A stretch of 64,000 bases of DNA from Mycobacterium sp. ELW1. Lineage in GTDB: Bacteria > Actinomycetota > Actinomycetes > Mycobacteriales > Mycobacteriaceae. Where the stretch lies: NCBI RefSeq assembly GCF_008329905.1, contig NZ_CP032155.1, forward strand, positions 5,208,001-5,272,000. The letters run 5' to 3'. Positions 17,148 to 24,933 of the stretch are shown piece by piece. Every line of letters begins with the position of its first letter. Position 1 is the stretch's first letter. The notes beneath the pieces were generated by a model. The model had not been told where the DNA came from and searched no databases. It was given only the letters and a program-made list of their open reading frames with translations. Both the position numbers and the translations under genes were made by a program.

Positions 17148-17188
17148 TTACTCGTACATCTCGCTTCCGACGATACCGTCGTCACGCG

Positions 17189-17261
17189 TACCCCCAACGG
17201 GATTCGAACCCGTGCTACCGCCGTGAAAGGGCGGCGTCCTAGGCCACTAGACGATGGGGGC
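17189..17261 (-). tRNA. tRNA-Glu (TTC)
   Basis: 73-nt cloverleaf. Acceptor GCCCCCA pairs with TGGGGGT, G1 opposite U72, discriminator A. The anticodon loop CTTTCAC gives TTC. First of the three leftward tRNA genes, about 47 bases downstream of a good promoter. CCA not encoded. Confidence 0.96.
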
Positions 17262-17314
17262 CAGAACCGAATCACTTCGGGGTACTCACAACGACTGCAC
17301 GTTAGAGCGTCGTT

Positions 17315-17343
17315 AGCTTAGGGCACCACAGGCTCAATCCCAA
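17315..17343 (-). promoter_or_regulatory. Promoter for tRNA-Glu/Asp/Phe operon
   Basis: On the minus strand TTGGGA (17343-17338) and TAAGCT (17320-17315) are separated by 17 bases, a vegetative-sigma layout. The predicted start is near 17308, about 47 bases before tRNA-Glu. No other promoter-like pair was noticed between the three tRNAs, so they probably form one transcript. Confidence 0.6.
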
Positions 17344-17368
17344 AACCGAGTGGCATCACCGAAGGCAG

Positions 17369-17374
17369 TATTGT
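17369..17374 (+). promoter_or_regulatory. -10 element of tRNA-Lys promoter
   Basis: TATTGT ends ten bases before the mature tRNA-Lys 5' end, placing the start site about 17381. No convincing -35 hexamer is visible 17-18 bases upstream. Confidence 0.5.
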
Positions 17375-17383
17375 GTGCGTCGC

Positions 17384-17456
17384 GCCCCTATAGCTCAGTC
17401 GGTAGAGCTACGGACTTTTAATCCGCAGGTCCCAGGTTCGAGCCCTGGTGGGGGCA
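17384..17456 (+). tRNA. tRNA-Lys (TTT)
   Basis: 73-nt cloverleaf. Acceptor GCCCCTA pairs with TGGGGGC, discriminator A. The anticodon loop CTTTTAA gives TTT, and the T loop is GGTTCGAGCCC. It diverges from the other three tRNA genes. CCA not encoded. Confidence 0.97.
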
Positions 17457-17534
17457 CGACAGGGGGATGAACGGGTCTTTCGCGAGAATGCGGACCTTTC
17501 TGACATCGCCCGTCGCCGTCGGGGGTGACCTATC

Positions 17535-18209
17535 GTGAACGACATGAGTGACGCGACGCCGCAGCCCGCAGGCAGCGCTGGGCACGGTTCGCGCCCCGGC
17601 GTCGACCGCCAAACCGGCCGGCATGTGATCGCGCGTCTGGTCGGGCCCGAACACGACCAGACGGTGCAAGCGGTGGTCGATCAACTGTCCGGTGAGCAGA
17701 GCGCGGTCGACGCGATCGTCGACGACGCCGTGTCGGACCCCGAGCGCCTGGAAGCGCTGGAGCGGCTCGGCAACCACGACGACAACCGCAGCGCGACGCT
17801 GGATCGGGTGGCGGTCCTGACCGCTGAGGCGCTGGGCACCCCGATGGCAGCGGTGTCCATCGTGTACCCCGACCGGCAGGTGCTGGCCGGGAGCACCGCG
17901 AGCGACGAGTCGCTGCCGCGCGTGCGGCCGATCGAGATGTCGATCTGCAAATTCACCGTCGCCAGCCGCGAGCCGCTGGTGGTCGACGACACCCGGGCGC
18001 ATCCCCTACTGGCGGACCATCCAGCGGTCAAGGAAGGGGTACTGGCCTACGCCGGAATTCCGCTGATCGACAGCAACGGTCATGTCGCTGGAACGTTGTG
18101 CACGTGGGACACTCGCCCGCGGCACTGGTCCAGCGGCCAGGTCCAGATCCTCAACGATCTCGCCGCCGTCGCGCGCCAACGACTCCTCGCCGAGCCAGGC
18201 GACAAGTGA
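17535..18209 (+). CDS. GAF domain-containing protein
   Basis: 224 residues from GTG 17535 (ATG 17544 is an alternative). Residues about 75-215 form a GAF domain: DRVAVLTAEALGTPMAAVSIVYPDRQVLAGS, then SICKFTVASREPLVVDDTRAHPLLADHP and YAGIPLIDSNGHVAGTLCTWD. The N-terminal 70 residues are acidic and not recognised. No kinase, phosphodiesterase or DNA-binding output domain is attached, so it is a stand-alone sensor of unknown ligand. The sugar transferase gene follows after 98 bases. Confidence 0.85.
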   Translation: MNDMSDATPQPAGSAGHGSRPGVDRQTGRHVIARLVGPEHDQTVQAVVDQLSGEQSAVDAIVDDAVSDPERLEALERLGNHDDNRSATLDRVAVLTAEALGTPMAAVSIVYPDRQVLAGSTASDESLPRVRPIEMSICKFTVASREPLVVDDTRAHPLLADHPAVKEGVLAYAGIPLIDSNGHVAGTLCTWDTRPRHWSSGQVQILNDLAAVARQRLLAEPGDK

Positions 18210-18307
18210 TCTTTGCCAAAAAGCGCCACACGGGGGGATATGTGACTCGACGGGTACCGACATCGGGTAGCGTCCCGCCTGTGGTTCGGTGGGTGAAGTG
18301 AGCGGTC

Positions 18308-19792
18308 ATGGCGACACGAACCCTTCACGTCGAGAATCCGCCGGCCGCGCAGGCTCGTAACGGTACGTCGGGCCCGCGCAAGAAAACCTTTGCCGAGCGA
18401 GTCCGCACCGATCCGTTGAGCACCATCATCACGGTCGCCATCGACGTTCTATCGGTGTCGATCGCAACCGCCCTGGGCGCGTGGTGGGCGATGTCCACCA
18501 ACGACTACCCCCCGGATCTGTGGTTGGCCATCCTGTTCGTCCCGGTGGTGATCGCCACACTCGGCGCACGGGGCGTCTATCGGCGTCGCTTGAACCGGGA
18601 GTTCCTCGACGAGATCGGGCCCATCGAAGCGACTGTCGCGATTTCGACGATGTTCCTGCTCGCCGGCATGCTGCTCACCCATGAGTCCGGTCGACCGGGG
18701 TCGACCGTGCTGAAGATCTGGCTCTGCGCCGCGGTCCTCATGCCGTTCGGCCGATTGATCCGGGTGATCATCCAGCGCAGCCTTCGGCGACACCACCACC
18801 TCGTGGCGCCCACCCTCATCGTCGGCAACGGCCGCGTCGCCGGCCACATCATCAACCGCCTCGAGGAGTTCCCGGAATACGGTCTCGGGCCGGTTGGCAT
18901 CATCGACGCCGAACCGTGGTTCGGTCAGGCGGGCGACCCGAGGCCCGACATCCCCTACCTGGGGCCGCCGGAGGACATCGACAAAGCGATTCGGGAGACC
19001 AGAGCGCAGAACGTCGTCATCGCGTTCTCCCGGACCCAAGATCAGGTGCTGACCCACGTGGTCCGAGCCGCCCACCAGAACGGCCTGCGGGTCTGGGTCG
19101 TGCCGCGCATGTTCGACACGATCGGCGAGCGAGCCCGCATCGAGCACGTCGGCGGTACCCCCTTGCTGGCGCTGCCGCACACCAACCCGCGCGGCTGGCA
19201 GTTCACCGTCAAGCACGTCTTCGACCGGGTGATGTCTTTCCTTCTGCTGCTGTTTATCTCGCCGGTCTTCCTCACCCTGGTGCTCCTCGTGAAGTTGAGC
19301 TCGCCGGGACCGATCTTCTTCCGCCAGCCGCGGGTTGGACGCGACGGACGCGTATTCGACTGTCTGAAATTCCGCACCATGCGGGCACCCGACGCCGCCG
19401 ATGCGGCGTTCCAGCTCAAGACCGGTGCCGCGCCCGGAGGCGTGGAAGGTGTCGACCGCCGTACCAAGATCGGCAAAATTCTGCGTGCCACATCGCTCGA
19501 CGAGCTGCCGCAGTTCCTCAACGTGCTTAAGGGCGAGATGAGCCTGGTGGGTCCCCGGCCGGAGCGGCCGGAGTTCGTCGAGTTGTTCGAGGCACAGATC
19601 CAGCGATACGGCGAGCGTCACCGCGTTCGGGCCGGCGTCACCGGCTGGGCTCAGGTACACGGCCTACGTGGGCAGACGTCGATCGCCGATCGCGCCGAGT
19701 GGGACAACTACTACATCGAGAACTTCTCGATCGCCCTCGACCTCAAGATCTTGGCGCTGACGATTCCCGCGGTGCTGCGTCGCGCGGAGTAA
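18308..19792 (+). CDS. Polyprenyl-phosphate sugar-1-phosphate transferase (WcaJ/PssY-like)
   Basis: 494 residues. Several N-terminal membrane helices (about 40-155) are followed by a nucleotide-binding-like segment (LIVGNGRVAGHIINRLEE). The C-terminal bacterial sugar-transferase domain has a membrane re-entrant helix (FDRVMSFLLLLFISPVFLTLVLLVK), SSPGPIFFRQPRVGRDGRVF, CLKFRTM, TSLDELPQFLNVLKGEMSLVGPRPERPEF and GVTGWAQVHGLRGQT. It moves a sugar phosphate from a nucleotide sugar to a polyprenyl carrier at the inner membrane, starting a surface glycan. No partner glycosyltransferases are adjacent, so the product is unknown. Confidence 0.9.
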   Translation: MATRTLHVENPPAAQARNGTSGPRKKTFAERVRTDPLSTIITVAIDVLSVSIATALGAWWAMSTNDYPPDLWLAILFVPVVIATLGARGVYRRRLNREFLDEIGPIEATVAISTMFLLAGMLLTHESGRPGSTVLKIWLCAAVLMPFGRLIRVIIQRSLRRHHHLVAPTLIVGNGRVAGHIINRLEEFPEYGLGPVGIIDAEPWFGQAGDPRPDIPYLGPPEDIDKAIRETRAQNVVIAFSRTQDQVLTHVVRAAHQNGLRVWVVPRMFDTIGERARIEHVGGTPLLALPHTNPRGWQFTVKHVFDRVMSFLLLLFISPVFLTLVLLVKLSSPGPIFFRQPRVGRDGRVFDCLKFRTMRAPDAADAAFQLKTGAAPGGVEGVDRRTKIGKILRATSLDELPQFLNVLKGEMSLVGPRPERPEFVELFEAQIQRYGERHRVRAGVTGWAQVHGLRGQTSIADRAEWDNYYIENFSIALDLKILALTIPAVLRRAE

Positions 19793-19906
19793 AGCTTCGA
19801 TAACGGCGCGTTGGCTGGTGTGTGAAAAATGCCCGGACCGGGTAACTCACAGTTAACGCATCGGCGAACGGGGCAGTCCCGTTTCACGCGCGCCTCAGGA
19901 GTTAAC

Positions 19907-20065
19907 ATGAGTCACCCACTGCTCACGTCGACCGATGTCATCCGCCACGCGATCGCCGACCAAGTACGGCGCCTGGGCGGCAATGACGAGAACATCGATG
20001 ACATCGCCTTTGCCGCGTCCTATGCCGTGATGTGCTGGGGTTTGGCTGCAGCCGAAAGCAATTGA
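19907..20065 (+). CDS. Small hypothetical protein (52 aa)
   Basis: ATG 19907 has AGGAG five bases upstream. The 52 residues include HAIADQVRRLGGNDENIDDI and AASYAVMCWGLAAAESN. No signal peptide; one mildly hydrophobic C-terminal stretch. Not recognised. A GTTAAC and nearby AACTCACAGTTAACGC repeats precede it. Coding status rests on the ribosome site and sensible composition only. Confidence 0.5.
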   Translation: MSHPLLTSTDVIRHAIADQVRRLGGNDENIDDIAFAASYAVMCWGLAAAESN

Positions 20066-20182
20066 CGTTCGCGTCTGTTCAGCACCCGAGCCCTGTGCGC
20101 CGCACGCTTCACCGGACCACGGGACCCGACTAGCTGACCACAGCCGACGTTCGCTTTCGGTTCCCGGTCTCGTCGACGAACG

Positions 20183-21214
20183 TCAGGACGCCACATCCTT
20201 CGCCGGGCATGTGTCGCCCAGGTAGTGAATTCCCTTGTGGCGCTCCCCTTTCGGCGGCAGATTGCGAGCCGGGGTGTGGAGCAGCGGGGCATCGGCGGGA
20301 ATCCGGCCGGTGGCGCGATCCCACCCAGCACGCGCACGCGGGTGCATCCGACGACGCTCGGGCAAGACCTTGAACGCCAGATTGACCACGCGGCCGAACA
20401 GCCTGTGCAGGCGCTCATCTCGCTTCGACCACGTGTAGCCCATCAGGTCGCGGACCGGCTGATCGTAGAGCCCGACGGTGATCCAGACCGCGACCGGACC
20501 GAGCACCTTGAGGTACGCCGACCACAGAAAATCGGGAATCCATTGCAGCGAAGGATGTTTGGGCATCGTCGACAGGTCAAGAACCTCGCGGGTGGCCCAA
20601 TTGTTCTCGAGCACGTTGCGGCACATGCGATCCCAGTAGACCTGGAATTCCTCCCAGCTTGCCGGCACCGGCCGCATGCTCATGCCGTACATCCGGTACC
20701 ACGTGACGTGCTCGTCGAACAGTTGACGTTTCTCGTCCTCGGTCAGACCGTCACCGAAATGCTCGGCGGTCAGCACCGTGCCCATGAAAAACGTTGCGTG
20801 GGCCCAATAGAAGACGTCCGGGTTGAGCGCACTGTAGCGGCGCCCTTGGGAGTCCACGCCCTTGATCGGAATGTGGTAGTCACGCACTTCCGCACCGGTC
20901 TCCGGTGCCCGTTCACCGTCGAACACCACACCCCCGATGGGGTAGAGCGATCGCAACAGCCGAGGCAGCCGCTCGATGAAGAAGATCGAGTGCTGCTCGA
21001 CGGCGGCACCGAGTTGAGGATGCATGTTCTGCATCGAGCCGGCCCACGGCCCTTGGAGTAGTCCGCGCCAGTCACCGAAGTATTTCCACGTCAGCGACTC
21101 GGGGCCCAGCACCGCCGGCGGGCTGTCGTATCCGCCGTCGGTCACCGGGCAGCCGGACGCCACTTGCGCGCCCTCGCTGGTGACGGGGCACGATTCGGAA
21201 GTATCTTGACTCAA
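20183..21214 (-). CDS. Oxygenase MpaB family protein (DUF2236)
   Basis: 343 residues from TTG 21214. WAHATFFMGTVLTAEHF, HVTWYRMYGMSMRPVP and YWDRMCRNVL match the DUF2236/MpaB (latex-clearing-protein-like) fold, whose histidines and arginines hold haem b. DLMGYTWSKRDERLHRLFGRVV is the conserved late helix. Mycobacteria carry many paralogues with unknown substrates; oxidative cleavage or dehydrogenation is expected. It diverges from the TetR gene at 21283, the usual pairing with its own repressor. Confidence 0.82.
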   Translation of the reverse strand: MSQDTSESCPVTSEGAQVASGCPVTDGGYDSPPAVLGPESLTWKYFGDWRGLLQGPWAGSMQNMHPQLGAAVEQHSIFFIERLPRLLRSLYPIGGVVFDGERAPETGAEVRDYHIPIKGVDSQGRRYSALNPDVFYWAHATFFMGTVLTAEHFGDGLTEDEKRQLFDEHVTWYRMYGMSMRPVPASWEEFQVYWDRMCRNVLENNWATREVLDLSTMPKHPSLQWIPDFLWSAYLKVLGPVAVWITVGLYDQPVRDLMGYTWSKRDERLHRLFGRVVNLAFKVLPERRRMHPRARAGWDRATGRIPADAPLLHTPARNLPPKGERHKGIHYLGDTCPAKDVAS

Positions 21215-21215
21215 C

Positions 21216-21266
21216 TGGTGACCTTCCCGAGGAAGTCTGGCATTTTGACTACATGCGTTGTCACCA
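21216..21266. promoter_or_regulatory. Divergent promoter region with TGGTGAC/GTCACCA inverted repeat
   Basis: TGGTGAC (21216-21222) and GTCACCA (21260-21266) are perfect 7-bp inverted arms 37 bases apart. They lie one at each edge of the gap between the MpaB-type gene and the TetR gene. They could be paired operator half-sites for TetR dimers. Weak evidence: arms are short and far apart. Confidence 0.3.
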
Positions 21267-21282
21267 AGAGCTTAGGAGCGAT

Positions 21283-21879
21283 GTGACGCCGGGTCAACGA
21301 CGGGGCCGCTGGTCCGGCGTCCCACTGCCGGACCGGCAGGCGTTGCGCCGCGACGAACTGATCGCCGCCGGCGTCACACTGCTCGGCAGCCCCGGCGGCC
21401 CGGCGCTGACGGTGCGGGCGGTCTGCCGCCATGCCGGCCTGACCGAGCGCTACTTCTACGAAAGCTTCTCCGACCGGGACGAGTTCGTCCGAGCCGTCTA
21501 CGACGACGTCTGCACTCGCGCCATGACCGCACTGACATCGGCCGCGACGCCGCGCGCGGCAGTCGAACAGTTCGTGAGCCTGATGGTGGACGATCCGGTT
21601 CGAGGCCGGGTGCTGCTGCTGGCGCCACAGGTCGAAGCCGTGCTGATCCACTCCGGTGCCGAGTGGATGCCCAGCTTCATCGAGCTGCTGCAGAGCAAGC
21701 TGACGGCGATCAGCGATCCGGTGTTGCAGAAGATGATGGCCACCGGGCTGATCGGCGCGCTGACCGCGCTGTTCACCGCTTACCTCGACGGCCGGCTGTC
21801 GGCCTCGAGGGAGCAGTTCATCGACTATTGCGTCGACCTGCTGCTCGCTCGTACGGCGAGTTATCCGCCGGCGACCTGA
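21283..21879 (+). CDS. TetR/AcrR family transcriptional regulator
   Basis: 198 residues from GTG 21283, with AGGAG four bases upstream; an ATG at 21253 would add ten. The N-terminal helix-turn-helix is LTVRAVCRHAGLTERYFYESFSDRDEFVRAVYDDV (about 40-75), and a helical ligand domain follows. It probably represses itself and the divergent MpaB-type oxygenase gene. The 3' end overlaps the convergent secreted-protein gene by 19 bases. Confidence 0.9.
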   Translation: MTPGQRRGRWSGVPLPDRQALRRDELIAAGVTLLGSPGGPALTVRAVCRHAGLTERYFYESFSDRDEFVRAVYDDVCTRAMTALTSAATPRAAVEQFVSLMVDDPVRGRVLLLAPQVEAVLIHSGAEWMPSFIELLQSKLTAISDPVLQKMMATGLIGALTALFTAYLDGRLSASREQFIDYCVDLLLARTASYPPAT

Positions 21880-22331
21880 CCCGCCTCACCCGGAACGTTG
21901 CCGGTCTGATCAAGTTCGCTCGACTCGCTCTGCTGCGCTTCGGCCTGCGCCTTGGCGAGCTGCTCCTCATAGTCGGCGCGAGCCGCGCGTCCTTCGGGGC
22001 TGCCGATCGAGTTGCCCGGCACGCCGGCCGTCGCGAAGGTGTTGTTGCAGTTCAGGTACAGCAACACACGGTTGCCGGGGTTCGTGCCGCTGGAGTCGAG
22101 GAAGTCCGCGCTGCGTGATCCGGTGACCATGCACTGGTCGGTCGGCAGGAAGCTCCCGACGCGGGTGGCGATGGTCGCCGACTGGCCGGCGTCGCTGATC
22201 GCCTGCGCCGCATCGGCGTACGTCTGGCCCGCGTATTCGTTGGTTGCTGACGCGACGCCGGAACCGAACATCGCAACCGATGCGACCGCCGCACCGGCCG
22301 CACTAACGCCGAGGACCAAACAGTTCTTCAT
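21861..22331 (-). CDS. Secreted mycobacterial protein of unknown function
   Basis: 156 residues from ATG 22331 (GGAGGTCGCG just upstream). A Sec signal peptide (MKNCLVLGVSAAGAAVASV, cleavage near ASA about residue 30) precedes a compact domain: YAGQTYADAAQAISDAG, ATRVGSFLPTDQCMVTGSR and VLLYLNCN, with two cysteines that may pair. The alternating YAD-AA-I pattern recalls a PASTA-like fold. The C-terminal 45 residues are Glu/Gln/Ala-rich and likely helical. Secreted or cell-envelope protein; role unknown. Confidence 0.75.
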   Translation of the reverse strand: MKNCLVLGVSAAGAAVASVAMFGSGVASATNEYAGQTYADAAQAISDAGQSATIATRVGSFLPTDQCMVTGSRSADFLDSSGTNPGNRVLLYLNCNNTFATAGVPGNSIGSPEGRAARADYEEQLAKAQAEAQQSESSELDQTGNVPGEAGQVAGG

Positions 22332-22477
22332 CGCGACCTCCGGGATGTGCATTTCCTGTGCATTTGCGTACCACACGCTGGGTATGACTGGTGCGCAAAT
22401 AATACGCCGGGTCGTGGAAGTCTGCAGTCCGGCGAACGAGTTCCATGGACCGTTATCAACATGCCGAGAGGAGGAAC

Positions 22478-22507
22478 TTGAATGTCACCGAGATACACAG
22501 ATATATT
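22478..22507 (+). promoter_or_regulatory. desA1 promoter
   Basis: TTGAAT (22478-22483) and TATATT (22502-22507) are 18 bases apart, a near-consensus vegetative promoter. The predicted start near 22514 gives a leader of about 30 bases before the desA1 ATG with its GGAGGG ribosome site. AGTGCAACCACT at the start site is a small interrupted palindrome that might bind a regulator. Confidence 0.65.
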
Positions 22508-22543
22508 GAGTGCAACCACTAGGAACAGATAACTGGAGGGCTC

Positions 22544-23539
22544 ATGTCGAAAGACCTGACCGACCTCGATCTCCTGCATGAGCTGGAACCGGTGGCGGAG
22601 AAGCTCATAAACCGCCACATGACGATGATGAAGGACTGGAACCCGCACGACTACATCCCGTGGTCGGACGGCAAGAACTACTACGCCCTCGGCGGCCAGG
22701 ACTGGGATCCCGAGCAGTCGAAGCTCTCCGAGATCGCGCGCACGGCGATGGTGCAGAACCTCCTGACCGAGGACAATCTGCCCGCGTATCACCGCGAGAT
22801 CGCGATGAACTTCTCGATGGACGGCCCGTGGGGCTACTGGGTCAACCGGTGGACCGCCGAGGAGAACCGGCACGGCATCTCGATCCGCGACTACCTGGTG
22901 GTCACCCGCAACTGCGATCCCGTGGAGCTCGAAGAACTGCGGATGGAGCAGATGACCCGTGGCTTCTCGCCGGGCCAGAACCAGCAGGGCGATCTGTTCG
23001 CCGAGAGCCTGTTCGACTCGGTCATGTACGTGAGCTTCCAGGAGCTGGCGACCCGGGTATCGCACCGCAACACCGGCAAGGCCTGCAACGACCCCGTCGC
23101 CGAGCAGCTGCTGGCCAGGATCTCCAACGACGAGAACCTGCACATGATCTTCTACCGCGACGTCAGTGAGGCCGGCTTCGACGTGGCCCCCAACCAGGCG
23201 ATGAAGTCGCTGCACCGGGTGCTGCGCAACTTCAAGATGCCCGGATACACCGTGCCGGACTTCCGGCGCAAGGCCGTCATCATCGCCATGGGTGGCGTGT
23301 ACGACCTGCGTATCCACCTCGACGACGTCGTGATGCCGGTGCTCAAGAAGTGGCGCATCTTCGAGCGCGACGACTTCACCGGCGAAGCCGCGGCAATGCG
23401 CGACGACCTCGCGAACCTGATCACGGAAATCGAAGAGGCCGCCGACAAGTTCGAAGAGTCCAAGGCCCGCAAGCTCGAGCGGGACGCGCGTCTCGCCGAG
23501 AAGCGCAGCGCCAAGGCATTGGCAGGGGCGGCAACATAG
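22544..23539 (+). CDS. desA1: Acyl-ACP desaturase (DesA1 type)
   Basis: 331 residues. Di-iron ligands are visible: EENRH (106-110), FQE (165-167) and DENLH (196-200), the two ExxH motifs of soluble stearoyl-ACP-desaturase-like enzymes. DesA1 is known to desaturate mycolic-acid precursors and is essential in mycobacteria. The C-terminus is a Lys/Glu/Ala helix (EEAADKFEESKARKLERD). A clear promoter lies upstream, and the next gene (dus) starts at its stop codon, matching the Rv0824c-Rv0823c arrangement. Confidence 0.93.
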   Translation: MSKDLTDLDLLHELEPVAEKLINRHMTMMKDWNPHDYIPWSDGKNYYALGGQDWDPEQSKLSEIARTAMVQNLLTEDNLPAYHREIAMNFSMDGPWGYWVNRWTAEENRHGISIRDYLVVTRNCDPVELEELRMEQMTRGFSPGQNQQGDLFAESLFDSVMYVSFQELATRVSHRNTGKACNDPVAEQLLARISNDENLHMIFYRDVSEAGFDVAPNQAMKSLHRVLRNFKMPGYTVPDFRRKAVIIAMGGVYDLRIHLDDVVMPVLKKWRIFERDDFTGEAAAMRDDLANLITEIEEAADKFEESKARKLERDARLAEKRSAKALAGAAT

Positions 23540-24699
23540 TAGACATCGCACCAGCGGCCACCGGGCTGCGGATCGGGCCTTTCGCCCTCCGCAGCCCGGT
23601 TGTCTTGGCGCCCATGGCCGGCGTCACCAACGTCGCGTTCCGCACCCTGTGCCGCGAGCTGGAGGAGGCACGGGCCGGAACGGTGTCGGGCCTTTACGTC
23701 TGCGAGATGGTCACCGCACGCGCACTTGTCGAACGCCACCCGGTGACCATGCACATGACGACGTTCGCTCCGCAGGAGTCGCCGCGCTCGTTGCAGCTCT
23801 ACACCGTGGATCCGGCGACGACGTATGAGGCCGCCCGGATGATCGTCACCGAGGATCTGGCCGACCACATCGACATGAACTTCGGCTGCCCGGTGCCCAA
23901 GGTCACCCGTCGCGGCGGCGGAGCCGCTCTGCCCTACAAGCGTCGCCTGTTCGGCCAGATCGTGGCCGCCGCCGTGCGCGCCACTGAAGGCAGCTCCGTG
24001 CCGGTGACCGTGAAGTTCCGGATCGGCATCGACGACGATCACCGCACCCACCTCGATGCCGGCCGGATTGCCGCGCAGGAGGGCGCCGCGGCGGTCGCGC
24101 TGCACGCCCGCACCGCCGCCCAGCGGTACTCGGGGACCGCGGACTGGGACGAAATCGCCCGCCTCAAGGAGGCCGTGACGACGATCCCGGTGCTCGGCAA
24201 CGGCGACATCTTCGAGGCCAACGACGCCCTGGCGATGATGGCGTCGACCGGGTGTGACGGAGTCGTCATCGGCCGCGGCTGCCTGGGCCGTCCCTGGCTG
24301 TTCGCGGAGCTGTCGGCGGCCTTCACCGGTTCGCCGACGCCGGCCCCGCCGACGCTCGGCGAAGTCACCGACATCATCCGCCGCCACGGCGAGCTGCTGG
24401 CCGACCACTTCGGCGAAGACAAGGGCATGCGCGATATCCGCAAGCACGTCGCTTGGTATCTGCACGGCTTCCCTGCGGGTGCCGACATCCGGCGGGCGTT
24501 GGCGCTGGTCAAGACCCTGGCCGAGCTGGACACCCTGCTCGACCGCCTCGACCGCGACATCCCGTTTCCGGACGCCGCAACTGGGCCGCGGGGCCGGCAG
24601 GGGTCGGCGGCGTCGGTCACCCTGCCGGAGGGCTGGCTCGACGACCCCGACGACTGCACGGTGCCTGCGGGGGCCGACATGATGAACTCCGGAGGCTGA
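23536..24699 (+). CDS. dusB: tRNA-dihydrouridine synthase (DusB/NifR3-like); start codon unclear
   Basis: About 387 residues. VVLAPMAGVTNVAFRTLCREL, MNFGCPVPKVTRRGGGAAL (catalytic Cys), VTVKFRIGIDD, LHARTAAQRYSG and GDIFEANDA/GVVIGRGCLGRPW mark an FMN-dependent Dus. It reduces specific tRNA uridines with NADPH. No ATG, GTG or TTG exists at the expected N-terminus: the frame reads ATA GTA GAC ATC across the desA1 stop. The only upstream start is GTG 23350, deep inside desA1. A GTG-to-GTA change or a non-standard start is suspected, so the start coordinate is tentative. Confidence 0.85.
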   Translation: MVDIAPAATGLRIGPFALRSPVVLAPMAGVTNVAFRTLCRELEEARAGTVSGLYVCEMVTARALVERHPVTMHMTTFAPQESPRSLQLYTVDPATTYEAARMIVTEDLADHIDMNFGCPVPKVTRRGGGAALPYKRRLFGQIVAAAVRATEGSSVPVTVKFRIGIDDDHRTHLDAGRIAAQEGAAAVALHARTAAQRYSGTADWDEIARLKEAVTTIPVLGNGDIFEANDALAMMASTGCDGVVIGRGCLGRPWLFAELSAAFTGSPTPAPPTLGEVTDIIRRHGELLADHFGEDKGMRDIRKHVAWYLHGFPAGADIRRALALVKTLAELDTLLDRLDRDIPFPDAATGPRGRQGSAASVTLPEGWLDDPDDCTVPAGADMMNSGG

Positions 24700-24933
24700 A
24701 CCGAGACGGTCCCGACACCGACGCGAGCTAGCGGTTCGACGGCTTGTCTCAGTACGATGGTGATCTTGTCTTGTCGTGGGCCGCTGGAGTGGCGGACAGC
24801 CATCGACTGCTGCTACAAGACATAGGACCGTTGAGACGGCCGCGCATCGATGCCGGCCGAGGTGTCGGTACTACCGGACCATCATGTGCACGCGCGTCGA
24901 CGCGCACGACCTAGAGTCGGAGGCGACTGGAAC

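Noticed and set aside
19793..19906. Terminator after the sugar transferase (CCCGG-A-CCGGG)
   Set aside because: The stem is five pairs with a one-base loop and no U tract, so it is not a credible terminator.
22482..22532. A 16-codon frame (MSPRYTDILSATTRNR) with strong GGAGG ahead of desA1
   Set aside because: The -35 and -10 of the likely desA1 promoter lie inside it, so it would not be on the main transcript. It may be used only if a further upstream promoter exists.
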